A stretch of 64,000 bases of DNA. Origin: Mortierella hygrophila (taxonomy: Eukaryota > Mortierellomycota > Mortierellomycetes > Mortierellales > Mortierellaceae). Each line of letters opens with the position of its first letter. Position 1 is the first letter of the stretch. Below, in pieces: positions 11,645 to 23,600 of this stretch. The stretch is taken from positions 1 through 64,000 of the forward strand of contig JAAAXW010000114.1 in the NCBI GenBank assembly GCA_015680625.1, given 5' to 3'. The notes below the pieces were generated by a model. The model had not been told where the DNA came from, did not search any database, and saw nothing but the letters and a program-made list of their open reading frames with translations. Both the position numbers and the translations under genes were made by a program.

Positions 11645-14600
11645 TCGCTCTCGCTCCCTCCATTTCCAGCATGTGCAAATGTCCTGATCTTCTGATTTGA
11701 TTTCTTTATATTGAGGGCGTTGTATGTATGCATAGTGTTACGTTGATGTGTGGGACATGAGTATGGAGGGAATGGGAACAAAAAAGTGCGGGTTAGACGG
11801 AAAGGGCGATGTGCATTGCACTACCCTCGCCTTCATCACATCATCATAATCAGAACAAACAAACATAATCAACCCCAAACAACAAAAACCAAATGAGCAA
11901 AGAAAAAAGTGGAGAAAGTGGACTTGTCTACTGGCGATCGAAAGTCAAAATAAACGATCGTAGGGGTCGGTGCCTGAGGGATATCATTGGTCCCTACGCA
12001 CCTCAGGCCCTCTTTTTTTTTCTTCTTTTGGCACGGACATACTACTCTTCTTGTTTTGGGCTGTTTGTTATTGGTGGTTGTATACAAACGCTCTCAATAC
12101 TTTTTATTGTATCCCACTAATACTTATTCCTCCACCAGTCCCCAGGACAGATAATGCAAAATTGACCGAATTGACCGAGAAAACGAACGAGAACTCAAAT
12201 CAAAACAAACAACAACAACAACTCATATCGCTCTCAATACCATGACCTCTCTCTGACCTTCTTTTTTCGTTTCCATCTACTGTACCATCTTTTGGGTCAC
12301 TCTTGTTTTTCTACGCCCTTGCACCGTCCCTGGGGAACAGTTACGACATAGGAAGTGCCCGACTCAAATACCTCGAAGGGTTCTGGACCAACCCCAAGAC
12401 ACACGAAATCCAGGCCAAACCCGCACAAGCTTGGACAGAAGAAGACATGCTCCATGTCGAGCCCCTCTATTACACCCTCGCCTGCAGTCTTTCCCTCCAG
12501 AACTGCGCTTTCTTTTTGCTCCAAGCCTTCTGGTCCTACATCTCCAAATCGGTCACCAAATCCACCTTCATGTCGAGTTTCGAATTCAAGGTTCACCTGA
12601 TCGCCTCTTGTGGAGCCGTCGTCCTCTTTCCTACTGTCCAGTACCTGTTCAGGAATGACTTTGTCTACAGGGAGGTCGTTCCTCATTTGATCTTTTGTAT
12701 CCTGTTGTTTACAACAGGTGTGCTGGGAGTGAGGGTTCATTTTCGACTGGTGGCGCTGGTCAAGAATGCGTCGATTACCATGAATGAGTCGACGCTGAGT
12801 GTTCTTGAGAAGCTTGAGTACTTTAAGGACATGGTATGTAATTTATCCGCGTTGTTTTGATGTTTGATTTTGTTCTTGGTTCTTGGTTAATTGCAATCCT
12901 CTAAAAGATTATTACGCTCCAAGACGGGACAGCACACCACGTTTGTTTATTATTCCTTGAGCATTTGAGAAGCGACCTTTTACTCACCAAAGGATACGTG
13001 TTTCATCTAAACCACCCCTTTGTTTACTTCTTTTCCATCTCTTTGTAGAATGTCATTTTGACATTTAGTTTGTTTGCATGCTCGCTCTCGCTTGGGATCG
13101 TGGCCGTAGATGGCATTACTCCACACCCAACGATTGCCGGCAACAAGTTCGCGTCGGATCTCCTAATCACCAACCTCAACTTTTTTCAAGTCATTATCTG
13201 GTAAGTCGGTGCTCTCACACATACACACATACAACTACACACAGGCGCGCGCATCATTCTTGTATTGCATATTTTAATATCGGATGTTGCTGCTGCCGTT
13301 GTTTTGTTTGTTTGTTGCAGCGAGATACTTCAAATTATCTTGTGTACCATTGCCATTTATTCTGCAGTTCACGTTCGCTTGCGCCCAAAGGGATAGAAAG
13401 AGTTTCGAACCCTAAAACGAAAATGATAGCCACGTATCATATAGCGCAATTAGAAAACTAACCACTTTTTCGACTCCTCTTACACTTTCTACTCTCTGCA
13501 CGCGCTCTCGCGACGTTCTCTCATACATTATTTTGTACATCTCTCGTGATACGCGCCGCGCGGGCGGAAATTAGGTTGACATTGACCCTCATCTTCTACC
13601 CTCGAAAGTCCGTCATCACAACCTCGCTCGGATCACACGACAACAGCACCTCAAACAACAACAACAACAATATCAATAACAATAACAACAACAGCGGACG
13701 TCACGACATCACCATTAGCAACAAGCGTGGGCACACGGACCGATTCCGTCTAGCACGTCGCAACAACGAAGTCCAATCTGAGGAAAACCTCCAGAACCAT
13801 TCCAAGGCGCAGTTGGTGGTTGCGGCGGGGGCTGAGGATAGAGAGGTTCTGGATCCATATTGGGCTCGGGATGATTCCCGACAAGAACAAGAGTATCAGC
13901 AAGAATACCAACACCAGCAGCAGCAGCGACGCCAGCACGGACACCTTCGCGCGTTCAGCCATGATAGTCGAAACGATACTGCCATCACCTTGACCCCACT
14001 GTCGCCTCCTCCCCCTTCTTTGACCATTGTAACCTCTTCTGCAGGGCAGCCCGATACCACCAAGGAGGTTACTTCTCTCACCTCCCCTCCACCTCGCGGA
14101 TCTCCTACCTCACCAACAGGCAGACCAGAAATGGAGACCCGGACGCTTTACTACCATGAAGCTCTGGCCAAAGCGCAACAACAACAGCAGCAAGAGCAAT
14201 CCAACGAATATTATAACATGACTTCCGTCGCTACCGATTCTGACCACAACAAGGGCAGTCTTCCTCAACGCACGTTCAGTCAAGACTGCCATTACAAGCC
14301 CAACCGTAGCAACAGTAACAACAGCAATGCCAACAACAATAACCGTAATAGCGGTGGAGTCAGTCGTCCAGAGCGCTTCTCTGAGCGTCCTGCCCCCTCA
14401 TCCCACCAGGCGGCAGCTCTGGGTCGGAGCACACCGACAGTCGACATGCATCATTACCCACATCGCTCTGTTTCCCCTATTGGTCGGAATACCTCCACCA
14501 CGCGCGGTGGCGCCGTCTCTCCTCCTCCTGGCGGCAGAAGCGCCTCCTCCATGGACTTTCGTCCCCCTCGCGACTACCCGTCCATCACCCAAGCCGCCGC

Positions 14601-15000
14601 CGCCGCTCATGCTCATGCCCAAGACCAAGACTTACCCCAAGAACTCCAACGGATGCGCTCCGCCGGCAGCAACCACCGAAGCAGCAATAACGCCAACAGG
14701 CCCCTGAGCCCTGCAACAGCACACCAAGAGATGGAAATGAGGATGATGGCTGATCCTCGGATGGTCGATCCCAGAACAGTCTCTGCCCTTGGCCATCATC
14801 ATATTCCTCCAGCTCATCCCCATCCATATCAACACCGGCGACAGGATAGTGAAGAGAGTGATTTGAGTGTGATTCAGATTGCCTATGTAGGGAATACGAA
14901 CCATGCAGCACCAGAGCAAGGGCATAGGCAGGGGCAGCATGATGAGGAGTTTTACAATGGCTTGTCGTCTTCTGCGCTTCGACCTTATTCTCCTCGATAG
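11248..15000 (+). CDS. Seven-helix membrane protein with long Gln/Asn-rich cytoplasmic tail
   Basis: I do not recognise a named family. Four exons (11248-11435, 12341-12833, 13049-13200, 13575-15000) join in phase and give 752 aa. About seven hydrophobic helices occur in the first 295 residues, the second and third flanking YDIGSARLKYLEGFW, the sixth and seventh around SLFACSLSLGIVAVDGI and LLITNLNFFQVIIW. The rest (about 295-752) is a low-complexity tail rich in Asn, Gln, His, Ser and Pro, with runs of N and Q and many SP/TP sites. The topology resembles a G-protein-coupled receptor, but no family signature is evident, so receptor function is only a guess. Intron 1 is unusually long (905 nt) and contains a (TC)n tract. 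A second acceptor at 13320 offers an alternative last exon. The start ATG 11248 is the first in frame; Met at 11266 is also possible. Confidence 0.75.
11593..11637. repeat. (TC)n microsatellite in intron 1
   Basis: About 22 TC units lie inside the 905-nt first intron of the seven-helix protein gene. Confidence 0.9.
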
Positions 15001-15672
15001 GTTATGACCATAATTTATGAAAAAATAAAACCACTAAAACCATAATCTTAACGACAACATGAACATGAAGGCGAAGAGGAGAAAAAAAAAAAGAGAAAGA
15101 GATAAACGAACACGCCTGCAACACGCGAGAATGAATGGCGAAATGCAAAAAAAAAACCGTGCTCACATCACTTCAAAAGGGAAAGTGAACAAAGTCAAAA
15201 GTTTCATAGAAAGGCTATTAAGCCCAACGCGGGGATCGAACCCGCAACCTTCAGATTAGAAGTCTGATGCTCTACCGATTGAGCTAGCCGGGCACATGAA
15301 TCATACAGTTTTCCTAGACATCTTTGATTCCATATCTTCAGATTTCGTAGCCCTTAAGCTTAAGCGCACGTGACGAAATAGGCCCACCAGGTGGTCGCCG
15401 CCCTGAAACTATGTACGAAAAAAATGCCGCCCTGGAACTTGGCAGCGTATATCAGGGAACCAGGGCACCAGATTTACGGCCTTGGAGATGATAAAACATT
15501 ATCCCCAGTCATTGAAATGAATAGGGCCCCGGAGATGTCTGAACGAGCAGCCCTCTATCTGTCAACTTGCACGTTTTTTTTTTTAGGTCGACAACAAATG
15601 AATGAGGCAGTACGAACTTATTATTTTCACTTGTGCTTTACGTATTTAATTTAATGAGCAATGGCAACTTTT
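15001..15672. other. Spacer between convergent genes, containing a tRNA
   Basis: Apart from the tRNA at 15221-15293, I see no gene. The first 60 bases contain an AATAAA-like motif suited to 3' end formation of the upstream plus-strand gene. The rest is the 3' flank of the minus-strand hydrolase. Confidence 0.5.
15221..15293 (-). tRNA. tRNA-Arg (anticodon UCU)
   Basis: Read on the minus strand the 73-nt sequence folds as a standard cloverleaf. The acceptor stem pairs GCCCGGC with GTTGGGC (two G-U pairs). The D arm carries TAGCTCAATCGGTAGAGCA (box A). The anticodon stem TCAGA/TCTGA closes the loop CTTCTAA, whose middle bases TCT read AGA codons. The T arm is GGTTCGATCC-like (box B). There is no intron and no encoded CCA, as expected in eukaryotes. 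A T-rich stretch, read on the minus strand, follows within a few tens of bases. Confidence 0.95.
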
Positions 15673-17570
15673 TTAGTTCTCAAGAGAAGCGAGACGACGT
15701 TGATGGGCAGTACTCACAAACTCTCCAATAGCCGCCCAAGACTCCTCCCGATCCTTCGCCGTCGAAATGTCATCCAACAAGAAATAATTATGCGACCTCC
15801 CAGCCCCCACCACAGTCTTGACATCCACCCCACCCTCGGTCCTCGCAAGCTCCACAAACTCCTCAATCGACGGTCTCAGGATCTCAACTCCGCCAATAAA
15901 CACGAGCATGGGCGATAATCCTGCAAGCGTCGGGCTATTGAAGGGTGATGTGTAAGGAGAAGCGAGGTTCTCGGGCTTGTTTTGGGTGTAGGCTTCGATA
16001 TACAGTTCGCAACCGGCGGCGCTGACGACATCGTAGAGGGAGGAGTGGAGAGGTTCGGGGCTTCGGACCCAGGGGCAGATTAGGACGTGTCCTGCGGGGG
16101 CGCCTAAGTCTTGGTGTGCGTCGCGTAGTTTGAGGGATGCTGAGAGACACAAGTTTCCTCCTGCCGAATCGCCGACTATTGACAAAAGAAAACACGAGAA
16201 CAAAGAAATGATTGACAATAGGTCAATCAGTCGATGACATACAAAAAAATAAAAATGAAAAAAAGGGTTCAGGAGTCAATTCATGCTCCTGCAAGCAAAG
16301 AACGATATGAAAACGCATTAAACAAAACTTACAGATGATGATGCGCTTTGAGTTGACTCCATACTGCTTGACAAGATCCTGGTAGGCGGCAGTGATCTCG
16401 TTCAATGCTACTGGGAATGGGTTCTCTGGTGACAAACCTAAATATCCACAATTGGGAAAACAGACAAGGGTTGTGAGCAACGTACTCTTCTCTCAGCGGG
16501 AAGACAAAGAAGAGGAGCAATTTTCGATTTCTCCCTTACTCAAAAGCGAGTGAGACGAGAGAACAAGAAAGAGAGAAAGACAGTGATGCTTGTTTTTGCT
16601 TACCATACTCAACCGAGAGGACACCAATCTTAACATCCTGGGCTTGCTGCACACTCTTCATCAACTTCCTGAAATAATCCAGAAACATAAGCGCATTACC
16701 GTCAATAAATCCACCCCCATGAACTGCCAACAATACAATATCACATCCAGATCCAACAACCGTCGCCTTGGGAATATTCACTTCCGCCTCGCCCTTCTTA
16801 ATCGCACTAACGGGGTTGAGCTGATCCTGAAACGGGACCCAGTACCCCTGCCATCCTTGTCCCTGAACATGTGTCGCCCATTTGGCTCTCTTGGACTCTG
16901 ACCCAAGCCCGGCCCAGATATTGATCATCTTCAGGCAGGTGCTCATGAAGAGGCGGTACTGGCGGATACTGACGGTCTCAATGACCGGGTACAGCATCGC
17001 TACGGTGACTCCAATCATGAAGGGTTGTTCCTTGGGTGTCTTCCTTGTAATGTACTGTCCTGTGTACTTGGCCACCCTCCCGGCTAAAATGAGAAATGAG
17101 GAACAAACGTGAGTATGCATGCATGCATGTGTCTGTGTTAGAAATCGATTTATCAAGGAGTACTGTACACATTGTTTGTTGTTGTTTGTACCCCTAGCCT
17201 CGGTGAGTGTAACATGAAATAGAAGAAAATGTTGGGTGAGGAGGGCAAAGGGTCGATGGGGTTCGTCAGTCGAGAGAAGCACCATTCATGGTTGCCGCCA
17301 ATTGCCTTTGCATTTTGCCTTTGCTTACCCATCACAAGCGAAAGGTATCCATAAGCCAAGGGCGACCTGAGAATAACGGAAAGGAACCAAGGGCAAAAAG
17401 AACAGGAGTCATTAGAAAATAGAGTAGAGCATGCTCGCAGTTTTTTTTGGCGTCGTTCTCAAGATTCGTCCTAATGGATTAAGAGGATAGAAGCGAAGTT
17501 ATTACCATGTCTCCTCGGTGGTCCTCTTTTGAAACAGAGATTTCTTGCCGAGTTTGTTTGTAGGGATCAT
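15673..17570 (-). CDS. Alpha/beta hydrolase, hormone-sensitive-lipase-type esterase
   Basis: A probable carboxylesterase/lipase of the HSL (GDSAG) family; the substrate is unknown. Five exons on the minus strand (17506-17570, 17329-17366, 16604-17083, 16333-16437, 15673-16175) join in phase and give 396 aa. The oxyanion-hole motif HGGGF lies at 156-160 and the nucleophile elbow FGDSAGGN at 230-237 (Ser233). The catalytic His is probably His358 in GRSHNYFLLDD. The position usually held by the acid Asp (GGxD) reads IGGVEIL, so Glu327 would have to serve. A hydrophobic segment at about 55-74 may be a membrane anchor. The N-terminal 22 residues are basic and carry no clear signal peptide. Two very short exons at the 5' end are unusual, but their phases fit. 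The family assignment is firm; activity is inferred. Confidence 0.85.
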
Positions 17571-17918
17571 GGTGAGTGGATGAACGGGAGGAGGGAATGA
17601 AGATAAGGAAAGAGTGAGAGAACGGAAAGAGAAGTGAGAAAAGAGAAGACAGGCATTCGGAGCTCCTTTTTGTACCTTTGTGATCCAAAAGAGAGCAGAT
17701 GGCTTATTTTTGTTTTTTTTTCTTCTGTTCCAACTACAAGGATGCTAATTGACATGTGTCGAGTATGCAGGGTATGCTCTCGAATTGAGTTCAGGCAGAA
17801 CACACAAGAGGCAGAAGGCGCCTTTTTCTTCATTCATCGCCCTTTTTTATTGCATTTCTTGTTCACGAGTTCTCTCTCGCCCTCTTATACTATTCTTTTG
17901 TTCAAAGGAAGTGTAGTA

Positions 17919-18046
17919 TGCAAATTCTTAGCCAGAAAAAGAAAGAATAAGGACGCGACCAAATAAGACCAGCCGTGGATCCTAGAGGGGATTATGGCTC
18001 ATTTGGTGGCGTCCCTTTTCATTCTTTTTCTAGGTAAGAATTTGCA
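17919..18046. repeat. Long imperfect inverted repeat (foldback)
   Basis: Two arms of about 46 bases, 17919-17965 and 18001-18046, are near-complementary over their whole length (both begin TGCAAATTCTTA when read inward) and enclose a 35-base loop. It lies between the helicase stop codon (18064) and the start of the downstream hydrolase (17570), so it could form a hairpin in the helicase 3' UTR. It may be a foldback/MITE relic or a processing signal. No clear target-site duplication is seen. Confidence 0.8.
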
Positions 18047-18063
18047 CATTGGGTGGTGAAGAT

Positions 18064-20369
18064 TCACCAATTGGCAGTTGCAGCCCAGCCGTCCTGGCTT
18101 GCCTTAGCTGGCGCCTTGGCAGCAGGAGTACCCCAGTCATCACCAGAAGAGGTAACCGCCCCCTTCAGGGTGCCCCAATCACTGCTCGCAAAGATAGTTG
18201 CTACCTTGGCAGGAGTGCCCACATCGCCACCATCAAAGACATGAGCTTGATAGTCAGCCGCCCTCCTGGCCGACACGCTGTCTTCATTGGTTGCACCGCC
18301 TCCAGAGACCCCGAAGCCGCCATCTTCGTCTTCCTTTACAAAGTCAGCACCTTCGTAGGTTCTATGAAAGTGCAGCACCAAAAACAATATATATTTTGTC
18401 AGTGGCCGCCAAAGAAGATTATCCTCGCATCGCCATTATAGCAATGTCATTACAAGACACCTACGTTGCCTCATCCATAAATTCTTGAAGGAATTCAGGG
18501 ACGACTTGCTGGCACTCCACCAAGAGTTTGGTCAGCTGAGAAGCAATGACGGTGTTGCTGTCAGTGTAGAAGGTCGTGGCGAGGCCTGGGTTGCCAGCTC
18601 TGGCGGTGCGTCCGATCCGGTGCACATACTCGTCAATTTCATCACAGAGGTCGTAGTTGATCACATGAAGAACGTCCTTGATGTCCAGGCCACGAGAGGC
18701 GACCGAGGTGGCGATCAGGATAGGACTTCGACCGGTCTTAAAGGCATTCAAAGCGGCTTCACGCTCGCGCTGGTTGCGGTCACCGTGGAGCGATATGCAA
18801 GGGAAGTTTTTGTTGTAAAGGACATCGTCCAGCTTATCAGCCCTGAGCTTGCTGCTGACAAAGATCACGGTGCGCGAAGGAGGCTGGGACAGGAGCAAGT
18901 TGATCAAGGTCTCCTCCTTCTGGTATTCCTCCAGCTTGACCACCTTTTGCATAATGTCGCTCGTAGTTCCTCCGATTCTACATAGACGCGTCGAATAATG
19001 AGTACGCGCACGTTAGCAATGCCGATAGTACCAACGGCCGAACATTGTTTGCGCAACAACGGAAAGCATACCTTCCGACGCGAATACGGATGTAGTCATC
19101 CTTGAGAAAGTCACGTGCGAGGACCTGCACGCTGGATGGGAATGTGGCACTGAAGAGCGCGGTTTGCAGGCTCTCATCCTTAGGCATGTCAGAAGCCGTC
19201 ATGATCTGACGAATAGAAGGTTCGAATCCCATGTCTAGAATACGGTCAGCCTCGTCCAAGATGGCGTACTTGACCTTGGCGAAACTGACCAGGCCCCTTT
19301 CGATCGCGTCAATGAGTCGGCCAGGAGTGGCAATTAGGATATCACAGCCCTTGGAAAGCTGTTCCTTCTGGGACTTCATGTCAGCCCCTCCGTATATCAC
19401 GACTGGGCGCAAGCGACTTTTGTATGCGAACTACCGTAATAAAATTACAAAGATTGGTATGAGTGTTTTTACTTTTTTTGGTGGCAAAAGAGTAATAGGC
19501 AAACAGTCAAAAATAAGTTGTGCTTACAGAGCGAGCAGAGTCAAACATTTGAATGCCAAGCTCTCGGGTAGGCAGAATGATCAGAGCGAGAGGAGTGGCC
19601 TTGGTGCGTCTGGCTCCGGGTAGGTTCTGTAATGGTGCCTTGGACAGCTTTGAGAGCAGCTTTGAGAGGATCGGCGTAAGGAAGGCTGCTGTCTTTCCGG
19701 ATCCGGTCTGGGCACAGGCCAGGATATCATAGCCGGCGAAGAGCAGTGGGGTGGCATGTTTCTGTAGGTGTGGTGATCGCATGAAGCAACATGACGAGTT
19801 GATCAGTACTCGAGCTTGTGGAGGTGGTAAAGGCAAATACATAACTGATTGTCAAAAGAAAGGCGTAAACTTGTTACCTGGATAGGAGTGGGTTCTTTGT
19901 ACTTCATCCTGACGATGTTCTCGAGGATCGTGGGGTGCAAGGCAAGTTCCTTGAACTATCCAGTAGATAACGAAAACGAGTTAAGTTTCCTTCTTCTTAT
20001 ATACAACATCTGGCACGATAGGATCAGTGATCAAAAGCAACGATCAAAGAGACAAACGCTTACGTCGTTCATGACTCGGCGGTTCTCAGGACCTCCCTTG
20101 ACGCTGGCAGAGATGGTCTTGTACTTGTCAAAGTAGATACCGGCGTTGATGCGGTTCTCTTCGTCAAAGAGCTCATGTTCGAGTTCGGCGTTATTTGGTG
20201 CGGTCTCGTCGGTGTAGTCCTCCTTCCACTCGTAGATGGGTCGCTCTGAGGCCCAAACCCCTTGGGGGTTAGGGTTGACATACTCCTTGACACCCCACAG
20301 ACCGGCTGTCTGTGGTACTGGGCCCTGTTGTTGTTCTTCGATGACTGTGGCAGTGGTGGGCTCCTTCAT
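18064..20369 (-). CDS. DEAD-box ATP-dependent RNA helicase, Ded1/DDX3-Vasa group
   Basis: Six minus-strand exons (20064-20369, 19878-19955, 19528-19761, 19072-19430, 18465-18977, 18064-18361) join in phase and give 595 aa. All helicase motifs are present: Q motif PTPIQ (124-128), motif I AQTGSGKT (145-152), PTRELG, TPGR (241-244), DEAD (265-268), SAT (300-302), ATSVASRGLD and HRIGRTARAG (445-454). The spacing and the N-terminal block PTTATVIEE...WASERPIYEW match the Ded1/Vasa branch used in translation initiation and mRNP remodelling. The N-terminus is short and lacks an RGG region. The C-terminal 98 residues are acidic, then Ala/Lys-rich, with repeated Trp (DWGT twice, DGW, final NW), resembling the Trp-ending tails of Ded1/DDX3. 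The only usable ATG is at 20369. Whether it is the main Ded1 orthologue or a paralogue cannot be told here. Confidence 0.93.
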
Positions 20370-20625
20370 GGTTGCGCGTGGTTGTTGTAAAGACAAGTAA
20401 GGCTAAAGTCAGAAGAGTTGTTGGTGGGAGGTGGAAGAGGTTCCTTTTGAAAAGCGAAGGTAATAGTCGTAGCAGTAGTAGTAGTAGTGTTGGAGAAAGT
20501 GGGTAAAGAGGTTTTTTCAGGCGAGTTGAGAAGGAAAAAGAAAGAACCAAGAACCATCAAAATGCTAACTATGGTCACGTGTAGGGGTCGCTATCATTCA
20601 AAGGTTCATTTGTTTTTTATTCGCC

Positions 20626-23600
20626 TCAAAGAGCATCGTGAGTGGAGCAGAGACAGTTACAGTCGCTCACAGGGCACTGGGTATGCCGGTCGAACCATTC
20701 CGCCATATGCATGGCGTGGCCTCCATGTCGACACGTCTGACACCATGTAAACCACAGGTCAAAACTCGTTGGCTCTAGATAAATATATCGTGTTGATAGA
20801 TCGAAGAGATCTCTTGGTTAATACAGCGTTCCGCTAATAAACTCGGACATATAATGAAAGCAACGCATGGCATCGGCAGACTTACTTTCTCCGGTAACCT
20901 TATGGCCTAGACTGGACCAAACTCCCAACGACGCGTTGCCTTCAGCTGGAACACCAAGGTGGAGGAGACAAATGGCGCAGCGAGGGAGGGGTTTGCTACA
21001 ACTAGGGCAAACAATTGACTTGTTCGAGTTGGCGGCAGGACCACTTCCTAATCCAGGTGCTCCTGGCGCCGCAGCCGCACCTTGACCCATTCCACCCATT
21101 GATCCTTGCTTGTCGTGACCATGCATACCACCATGTCCGCCAGATCCTGGGCCACCTTGAACCATGAGTCGACGGCCATCGCGACCTCGGACTCCAGGGA
21201 TCAAAAGGTTGCGTGCAATGCTCTGGTTGCAAAAGTTACAGCGAACATAGATCTGAGTCGGCGTCATGTCTGCTGCTGATACTCCGCTCAAAGTACTCTG
21301 CTGAATACACCGTCCGCGAGCAATGTCGAACCGAGCACGTGTATAGTAGAGTTGCCAGCGATCCAAGAGATCCCGGTAACAGTCAACCCATTCTTCGACG
21401 CGTCCATCCTTGAAGTAGCGAGGGACAGCGACAGACGAAGCCAATGCCGCGGTTTGGATATCTCCGGTCCTGTTCACATAGTTGGTCAACAGATCCAATC
21501 CTGCCTCTGTCAGTCCAGAGAGGATCATTCCGTCAATCTCTCCCGAGTTGGTATGACTCTCCGCCGTAGTCTGAATGTACACCATCAACTATTCAAAGTA
21601 ACAAGGCATGGATTGGCTTTAGCGAACAAGGCTATTATATCGCATCGTATCAACATTGTTCAGTACGCGATTGCATCGCGGATCACGTCGGGAAAAAAGC
21701 TTACTTCGTCATCGCTCAAGAATCGCAAGGCAACACCGACTCTGTCTGCCAGCGAAAGACTCTTTTCCTCCAAGACGTCCCTCCAGTCTCCTGACGCGAT
21801 GTAGCTAAAGATGGCCCTAATGTAGGGATTCGACTGAGCTAGGCTGTGGGTCTTGCACTGTGCCTTCCATGCGCTGCTAGCCGCCTTTTCGTTGTTGCTA
21901 GAGAGTCCACTCAGCGTTGTAGAGCTCATATTGTTATGGTTGCGGTTGAATCCTGCCACCACAATCGACATTAGCTTCAGTTTATCATCTATTCAAGCGA
22001 AAGACAAGTAGAGTCCTTGATTAGAAAAAATATAACGCAATGACGCACAGCCGTGTTGATTACAACAAATAACTTGAATTCCTTACCTCCTCGGCTCAGG
22101 ACTTCAATGGCGAGATCCAGCTCTCCATGGAAGAAGGCCCATCCTGCGGCAACCTCGTAGCTACCCTCCTCCTCAAGCCTATCAAAAGCAAGAAAGATAG
22201 AATTAGTGTCTCGTCCATGTCAAAACGATTAATATAACTATTCACAGTTCAAGAAAAAAAAAGGCAAGGTACCTTTCGACAGTCTTTTTCAGGTCGGACC
22301 GCAACAGCTCTGACCCACACAGTTTGAGGCCCAGTTTCCGTTGGGCAAGCTTGAGTGTAGGAACAATGGGAATCTCATCAACCTGCTTGGAAAGCTGGCT
22401 TGATAAGTCTGATGAAGATCGTGGGAGTGGCGACATGGTACGAGGCGTTCCTGAAGGTGTTGATCTCCTCGAAACTAAATAGTTGCGGCACACAGACGAA
22501 TACCGCAGATTAGAATCAGGTTTCGCAGGATGAAGGAACCAAACATGCATATGGAAATAAAGACTGGTCCGTACCTCCGTTGCCCAAGAGAACTGGTAAA
22601 ACACCCTGGTAGCTGAAATCAAACTTGCCGATGCGAGCTCCGTCTTTTTGGGCAATCTTTTCAGCGCGAATCATCCATGCCCAAAAATCCTTGAGCGGTC
22701 CTGGTGAGACAAGATTGACGTTGGTGGTTGCATCCATTGAGTATCCCTTGATGGCTCCCTCGCGCATAGTCACGGAGACATCCTCTTCCAAACTCTCGTC
22801 GACCTGCGTGGCTGTTGCCGAAATCCAGCCACTGTTGACAATGGCTGTCAAAGATGGCTTCCGAGCGGGATCTCCCATGACACTGTTCATACCGTTTGTC
22901 TTCATTGGATCGCCAATAGATGAGCCAGTCAAGTTGTTGTGAAGCATCACGCTGATTGCTGGCGGGGGGTTTGTTGAGGCAGAGTCCATAGGCCCAGTCG
23001 AGTCTCCGTTGACCTTGCGATTCGCGGGGAGTTGGAGGTTGATGATTTTGGAGTTGCGCTTCCTCATGTCCGAGAATGCGTGCTGAGGAGCTGGTTCTGG
23101 TGCTGATGCGGCCAAGGAACGTTGACTGGGGAAGCACGAAATTGCGTTTCCGTCCGACACAACCAGAGCTCCCTTGGGCTCCCATGCAATGTGCGAAGTC
23201 TCCTTGAGAAGGGTCGTCTCGATAAGTGACTCCTTGTTGATAGAAATAAGTCCTGAGGTCGAGTTGGAAACAAATGTAGGGATCCATGCAAATGATTGAA
23301 GAGGCTTCGACGACGGTTTCGCTAAACGATTGTAAATTGAGGTAAAAGATGTCAGCGTGATGATGAGGACAAATGGGTACTTGGAGGAGACGAAAGCGAT
23401 GACAAACAACAAAGAGACATACTTCGGCGAGATTTCCAAAGAATAGGGATGCCAACTTCGGCCTCGTCGGACTCTGATTCGCGGACAGTCTGTAAGCCTT
23501 CCCGGTCGTGACTCCTGGACAATAACCCAACGGCGCTACTTGGGCCTTGTTGAAGGCTGCCGTCAAGGTTATGGTTGCTATCCATCCTGGAAAGGTTCCT

